Origin: Streptomyces filamentosus
Lineage (GTDB): Bacteria > Actinomycetota > Actinomycetes > Streptomycetales > Streptomycetaceae
Direction of reading: 5' to 3'
DNA length: 64,000 bases
Assembly (NCBI RefSeq): GCF_014654895.1
Contig: NZ_BNBE01000003.1
Location: 276,501 to 340,500, forward strand
Shown: piece by piece, positions 60,829-64,000 of the stretch
Numbering within the stretch: the stretch's first letter is position 1
How the letters are laid out: every line of letters begins with the position of its first letter
The notes under the pieces: model-generated
Databases searched by the model: none
Told to the model about the DNA's origin: nothing
What the model saw: the letters and a program-made list of their open reading frames with translations, nothing else
Translations under genes and position numbers: made by a program

Positions 60829-62181
60829 GTGACCGTGAACGCCGAATCCCACGCCGTCGCCAAGGCGACCTGGCGAGACCTGCCCGCGGCGCAGCAGCCC
60901 GAGTACCCCGATGCCGAGGCTCTGCGCGATGTGATCGCGGACCTCGAGTCGTATCCTCCGCTCGTCTTCGCCGGCGAGTGCGACCAGCTGCGCGCCCGGA
61001 TGGGAGCCGTCGCCCGTGGCGAGGCGTTCCTGCTCCAGGGCGGCGACTGCGCGGAGGCCTTCGACGCGGTGTCCGCCGACCACATCCGGGCCAAGCTCAA
61101 GACCCTGCTCCAGATGAGCGCCGTCCTGACGTACGCGGCGTCCGTGCCCGTCGTCAAGGTCGGCCGCATCGCGGGGCAGTACTCCAAGCCCCGCTCCAAG
61201 GGCACCGAGACCCGCGACGGCGTGACGCTGCCCACCTACCGGGGCGACTCCGTCAACGGCTTCGACTTCAACGAGAAGGCCCGGATCCCGGACCCCGAGC
61301 GCCTGAAGCGGATGTACAACGCCTCCGCCTCCACGCTCAACCTGGTCCGCGCCTTCACCACCGGCGGTTACGCCGACCTGCGCCAGGTGCACGCCTGGAA
61401 CCAGGACTTCGTGAAGTCGTCCCCGTCGGGCCAGCGCTACGAGGCGCTCGCCCGCGAGATCGACAACGCCCTGAACTTCATGAAGGCCTGCGGCACCGAC
61501 CCGGCCGAGTTCAAGGCGGTCGAGTTCTACGCCTCCCACGAGGCGCTGCTGCTCGACTACGAGGGCGCCCTGACCCGTACGGACTCCCGCACCGGGAAGC
61601 TGTACGACACCTCCGGCCACATGGTCTGGATCGGCGAGCGCACCCGCCAGCTGGACCACGCCCACATCGAGTTCGCCGCGCGGATCGCGAACCCGATCGG
61701 CATCAAGCTGGGCCCGACGACGACCCCGGAGGAGGCGCTGACGTACATCGAGCGCCTCGACCCGGACCGCGAGCCGGGCCGGCTGACCTTCATCGTCCGC
61801 ATGGGCGCCGACAAGGTCCGGGACAAGCTCCCCGAGCTGGTCGAGAAGGTCACGGCCTCGGGCGCCACCGTCGCCTGGGTCACCGACCCGATGCACGGCA
61901 ACACCTTCGAGGCGGCCTCGGGCCACAAGACCCGCCGCTTCGACGACGTGCTCGACGAGGTCAAGGGCTTCTTCGAGGTCCACAAGGAGCTGGGCACCCA
62001 CCCGGGCGGCATCCACGTGGAGCTCACCGGCGACGACGTCACGGAGTGCGTGGGCGGCGGCGACGAGATCTTCGTCGACGACCTGCACCAGCGCTACGAG
62101 ACGGCCTGCGACCCGCGCCTCAACCGGAGCCAGTCGCTCGACCTGGCGTTCCTGGTGGCGGAGATGTACCGCGATCAGTAA
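60829..62181 (+). CDS. aroG: class II 3-deoxy-7-phosphoheptulonate (DAHP) synthase
   Basis: Cytosolic enzyme of 450 residues, first step of the shikimate pathway, condensing phosphoenolpyruvate and erythrose-4-phosphate. Class II (plant-like, AroG-II) blocks: FAGECDQLRARMG, FLLQGGDCAEAF, KVGRIAGQYSKPRS, WVTDPMHGNTFEA and HPGGIHVELTGDDVTEC. Start GTG 60829 (MTVNAESHAV); GTG codons at 60820 and 60835 are alternatives. It is divergent from the amidase gene and lies near trpEG, so both ends of anthranilate supply are here. The mycobacterial counterpart is Rv2178c. Confidence 0.94.
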   Translation: MTVNAESHAVAKATWRDLPAAQQPEYPDAEALRDVIADLESYPPLVFAGECDQLRARMGAVARGEAFLLQGGDCAEAFDAVSADHIRAKLKTLLQMSAVLTYAASVPVVKVGRIAGQYSKPRSKGTETRDGVTLPTYRGDSVNGFDFNEKARIPDPERLKRMYNASASTLNLVRAFTTGGYADLRQVHAWNQDFVKSSPSGQRYEALAREIDNALNFMKACGTDPAEFKAVEFYASHEALLLDYEGALTRTDSRTGKLYDTSGHMVWIGERTRQLDHAHIEFAARIANPIGIKLGPTTTPEEALTYIERLDPDREPGRLTFIVRMGADKVRDKLPELVEKVTASGATVAWVTDPMHGNTFEAASGHKTRRFDDVLDEVKGFFEVHKELGTHPGGIHVELTGDDVTECVGGGDEIFVDDLHQRYETACDPRLNRSQSLDLAFLVAEMYRDQ

Positions 62182-62191
62182 GTAGGTACCT

Positions 62192-62236
62192 ACGACGATG
62201 GGGCGCGGATCCTTGTGATCCGCGCCCCATCGTCGT
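62192..62236 (+). terminator. terminator after DAHP synthase
   Basis: A perfect 20-bp stem (62192-62211 and 62217-62236) with a 5-base loop, 10 bases after the stop codon. A weak T-run follows at 62246. Confidence 0.8.
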
Positions 62237-62268
62237 GACGAAGGCTTTTGCGCTCCCCGGCCGCCGGG

Positions 62269-62288
62269 TAAGGTTAGGTTAGCCTAAT
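62269..62288 (+). promoter_or_regulatory. IdeR/DmdR1-type iron box
   Basis: TTAGGTTAGCCTAA at 62274-62287 is the core of the actinobacterial iron box (consensus TTAGGTTAGGCTAACCTAA). It sits 25 bases before the bfd start, over the expected promoter, so bfd should be repressed by iron-loaded DmdR1. Confidence 0.85.
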
Positions 62289-62312
62289 CGATCTCGGCGG
62301 GAGGTGAACCGC

Positions 62313-62558
62313 GTGTACGTCTGCTCATGCTTCGGTGTCACGGAGAAGCAGGTCAAGGAGCACGCGGAAGCCGGCGCCTGCACGCCCCGCCAGATCGCCT
62401 CCGCCTCCAAGGCCGGCACGGACTGCGGTTCGTGCGTCCGGCACATCCAGGCCCTGCTCGGGCGCGGCAACTGCCCGCGCCGGGAGCTCCTGGACCGGGG
62501 CGCGCCCGCCCTCACGGCGGAGGTCTCCGAGGTCCCCGACCTGTCCGAGGCCGCCTAG
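62313..62558 (+). CDS. bfd: bacterioferritin-associated ferredoxin (Bfd)
   Basis: Small [2Fe-2S] protein of 81 residues. Cluster cysteines are CSC near the start (VCSCFGVT) and CGSC (TDCGSCVR), the BFD-type spacing. It donates electrons to bacterioferritin to release stored iron. I use GTG 62313, which has GGGAGG at 8 bases, rather than GTG 62304, which abuts that sequence. The iron box upstream implies expression in iron starvation. It converges with bfr, its partner. Confidence 0.9.
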   Translation: MYVCSCFGVTEKQVKEHAEAGACTPRQIASASKAGTDCGSCVRHIQALLGRGNCPRRELLDRGAPALTAEVSEVPDLSEAA

Positions 62559-62581
62559 GCCGCACGGGCCGCTCGGACCGT

Positions 62582-63058
62582 CTAGCTCGGCTGCTCGATG
62601 AGCGTCGAGATGTAGAGCGCCTCGCCCAGCGACTCGATGAGCTCCAGCTGGGTGTCCAGGTAGTCGATGTGGTGCTCCTCGTCCGCGAGGATCTCCTCGA
62701 AGAGGTTGGCCGAGGTGACGTCGCCCTTGGCGCGCATGACCTCGATGCCCCGCTTGAGGCGGTCGATCGCCTCCACCTCGACCTGGCGGTCCGCCTGGAA
62801 CATCTCGGTGAGGGTCTGGCCGACGCGCACGTGGAAGAGCCGCTGGTAGTTGGGCAGGCCGTCGAGCATCAGGATGCGCTCGGTCAGCTTGTCCGCGTGC
62901 TTCATCTCGTCGATGGACTCTTCGCGGGTGTACTTCGCGAGCTTCGTCCAGCCCTTGTTGTCCTGGATGCGGTAGTGCAGCCAGTACTGGTTGATGGCCG
63001 TCAGCTCGCCGGTCAGCTGCTCGTTCAGAAACTCCAGGACCTCGGGGTCGCCCTGCAT
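62582..63058 (-). CDS. bfr: bacterioferritin
   Basis: Cytosolic iron-storage protein of 158 residues. All canonical residues are present: ferroxidase Glu18, Glu51, His54, Glu94, Glu127 and His130, and haem-ligand Met52. It forms 24-mers holding a ferric core and haem at dimer interfaces. ATG with GGAAGG 9-10 bases upstream. It converges with bfd across 23 bp. A hairpin in the 5' leader is noted separately; no iron box like that of bfd is seen upstream. Confidence 0.96.
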   Translation of the reverse strand: MQGDPEVLEFLNEQLTGELTAINQYWLHYRIQDNKGWTKLAKYTREESIDEMKHADKLTERILMLDGLPNYQRLFHVRVGQTLTEMFQADRQVEVEAIDRLKRGIEVMRAKGDVTSANLFEEILADEEHHIDYLDTQLELIESLGEALYISTLIEQPS

Positions 63059-63078
63059 CGCTCCAGGTTCCTTCCATC

Positions 63079-63098
63079 ACGGGGTGCAACCACCCCGT
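63079..63098 (-). repeat. inverted repeat in the bfr leader
   Basis: ACGGGGTG-CAAC-CACCCCGT, perfect 8-bp arms and a 4-base loop, just upstream of the bfr ribosome binding site. It could form a leader hairpin or operator. Confidence 0.5.
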
Positions 63099-63230
63099 CA
63101 CGGGGCGGGATGTCCGCATCCTCGCACTCCGAATGGGTGGCGTCCAGTAAGTGCATGCTTAGTAGGACTTGCCCGAATGGGCGCGTCCGGGCGGGTGGCT
63201 GGTCATGACCACCCCTCGCGGTCTGTCACC

Positions 63231-63884
63231 ATGGATGACATGGGTCAGCCGGAGAGCGGGGTACACCGGGAAGCGGGGAAGACGGAGATTTCGCCCGAGC
63301 TTCCGCCGGGGCAGCGGCTCCAGCGGGGCTGGCCGGTCACCCACTACGGGCCCGTGCCCAAGTTCAAGCCGGAGCGCTGGGAGTTCCGCGTCTTCGGGGC
63401 GACCGCCGACGGCGACAAGCGGTGCTGGAACCACGAGGAGTTCTCGGCCCTGCCGTTCTCCACGGTGGTGGCCGATCTGCACTGCGTGACCAAGTTCAGC
63501 ATGCAGGACGCGGAGTGGGGCGGGGTCCCCGCCCGGACGATCCTGGAGCTCGCGCCGCCCGCGCCGCACGTCACGCACGTCATGGTCTGGGCCGAGTACG
63601 GCTACAGCGCCAACATGCGGCTCTCCGACTTCGCCGACGAGCGCACGATCTTCGCCACCCACAAGGACGGCGAGCTGCTCACCGCCGAGCACGGCTTCCC
63701 TCTGCGGCTCGTCGTGCCGCACCTGTACGCCTGGAAGGGCCCGAAGTGGGTCCGGGGCGTGGAGTACATGACGGCCGACCGCCGGGGCTTCTGGGAGGAG
63801 CGCGGCTACCACAACCTCGGCGACCCGTGGACCGAGCAGCGCTACTCGTACCAGGAGGAACCGGGCGACGGCCCGGAGCTCTGA
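63231..63884 (+). CDS. sulfite oxidase-like molybdopterin-dependent oxidoreductase
   Basis: Protein of 217 residues of the SUOX/YedY molybdopterin-binding fold. It lacks a signal peptide, so it is probably cytosolic. Pterin and molybdenum region: VADLHCVTKFSMQDAEWGGV, with Cys as the likely metal ligand, then GYSANMRLSDFADE and RLVVPHLYAWKGPKWV. It lacks the haem and dimerisation domains of true sulfite oxidase. The substrate is unknown. Start ATG at 63231 or 63240. It is divergent from bfr. Confidence 0.88.
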   Translation: MDDMGQPESGVHREAGKTEISPELPPGQRLQRGWPVTHYGPVPKFKPERWEFRVFGATADGDKRCWNHEEFSALPFSTVVADLHCVTKFSMQDAEWGGVPARTILELAPPAPHVTHVMVWAEYGYSANMRLSDFADERTIFATHKDGELLTAEHGFPLRLVVPHLYAWKGPKWVRGVEYMTADRRGFWEERGYHNLGDPWTEQRYSYQEEPGDGPEL

Positions 63885-63930
63885 GCGGACCCGGGCCGTC
63901 GCGCACGGCTCCCCGTGGCGCCGGCGGCCC

Positions 63931-64000
63931 TCAGTGGTACCGGTGGACCACGGCGTGGCCCTTGCCGCGGCCGATCATCCACTTGTTGACCGGCGTGGTG
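63931..64000 (-). CDS. 3' end of an unidentified gene cut by the window edge
   Basis: On the minus strand an open frame enters from the right edge and ends with NKWMIGRGKGHAVVHRYH and TGA. Only 22 residues are visible. The basic, structured-looking end and the position after a short gap suggest a real gene, but I cannot assign a family. Confidence 0.45.
   Translation of the reverse strand, partial: TTPVNKWMIGRGKGHAVVHRYH

Noticed and set aside
63148..63161. Iron box upstream of bfr
   Set aside because: TAAGTGCATGCTTA does not match the TTAGGTTAG half-sites; left only as an unassigned near-palindrome.

Overview
The window is chromosomal DNA from a high-GC actinobacterium, almost certainly a Streptomyces. 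Third codon positions are nearly always G or C, GTG starts are common, and the gene set is Streptomyces-typical (MacRS, PspA/PspAA, glkA with its DUF5304 neighbour, a SAM-IV riboswitch, a Trp-codon attenuator). I see no prophage, transposase, CRISPR array, tRNA or rRNA. It is a conserved core region with short lineage-specific insertions and repeats.

Layout. 0-7.4 kb, mostly minus strand: an MprF-like membrane protein, cobT, a metallo-beta-lactamase/CobU fusion, a lipoprotein HtrA-type protease, a methyltransferase and a DUF3043 membrane protein. 7.7-14.4 kb, plus strand: pspA-pspAA, a 59-bp tandem repeat, a two-component pair and an RND permease. 14.5-21 kb: nadA, erpA, two unassigned proteins, an adenosine-kinase-like PfkB protein, a repeat-rich intergenic block and a cysteine desulfurase fused to TusA. 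21.3-30.6 kb: the terminal respiratory chain, ctaC-ctaD-ctaF, an L,D-transpeptidase and a receiver-like protein, then ctaE-qcrC-qcrA-qcrB. 30.7-36.6 kb: trpD, a SAM-IV riboswitch with a class V PLP enzyme, a lone RAM-domain protein coupled to a rhomboid protease, a zinc-ribbon protein and an NYN-domain protein. 36.8-44.9 kb: two tandem NlpC/P60 hydrolases, a lipoprotein metallopeptidase, a GT87 mannosyltransferase-like protein, a PimB-like GT4 enzyme and a FadD15-like ligase. 45-52.7 kb: a phosphoesterase, a SRPBCC protein, an ArsA-like ATPase, a DUF5304 protein, glkA, an EEP nuclease/phosphatase, a hydrolase and a PlsC acyltransferase. 52.7-64 kb: macS-macR, a 2-hydroxyacid dehydrogenase, trpEG with its attenuator, a VCBS-repeat amidase, class II DAHP synthase, bfd, bfr, a sulfite-oxidase-like protein and a fragment of one more gene.

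How the parts relate. The order adoK-ctaC-...-ctaE-qcrCAB-trpD-NlpC/P60-pimB-fadD15-SRPBCC-ArsA-like-PlsC-DAHP synthase, with cobT, DUF3043 and erpA at the far end, matches from memory the Mycobacterium tuberculosis Rv2178c-Rv2207 region. The segment is therefore an old actinobacterial neighbourhood joining respiration, envelope lipid and wall synthesis, aromatic amino acid synthesis and Fe-S/iron handling. Regulation readable in the sequence includes the SAM-IV riboswitch, the Trp attenuator, an IdeR/DmdR-type iron box before bfd, and at least eight genes with a TANNNT hexamer 6-8 nt before the start codon, as expected of leaderless transcripts.

I found no clearly unprecedented system. The best leads are the SAM-repressed PLP enzyme, the SRPBCC/ArsA-like/DUF5304 group beside the mannolipid genes, the composite inverted repeat at 19.2-19.5 kb, and the 59-bp repeat abutting a sensor-kinase promoter.
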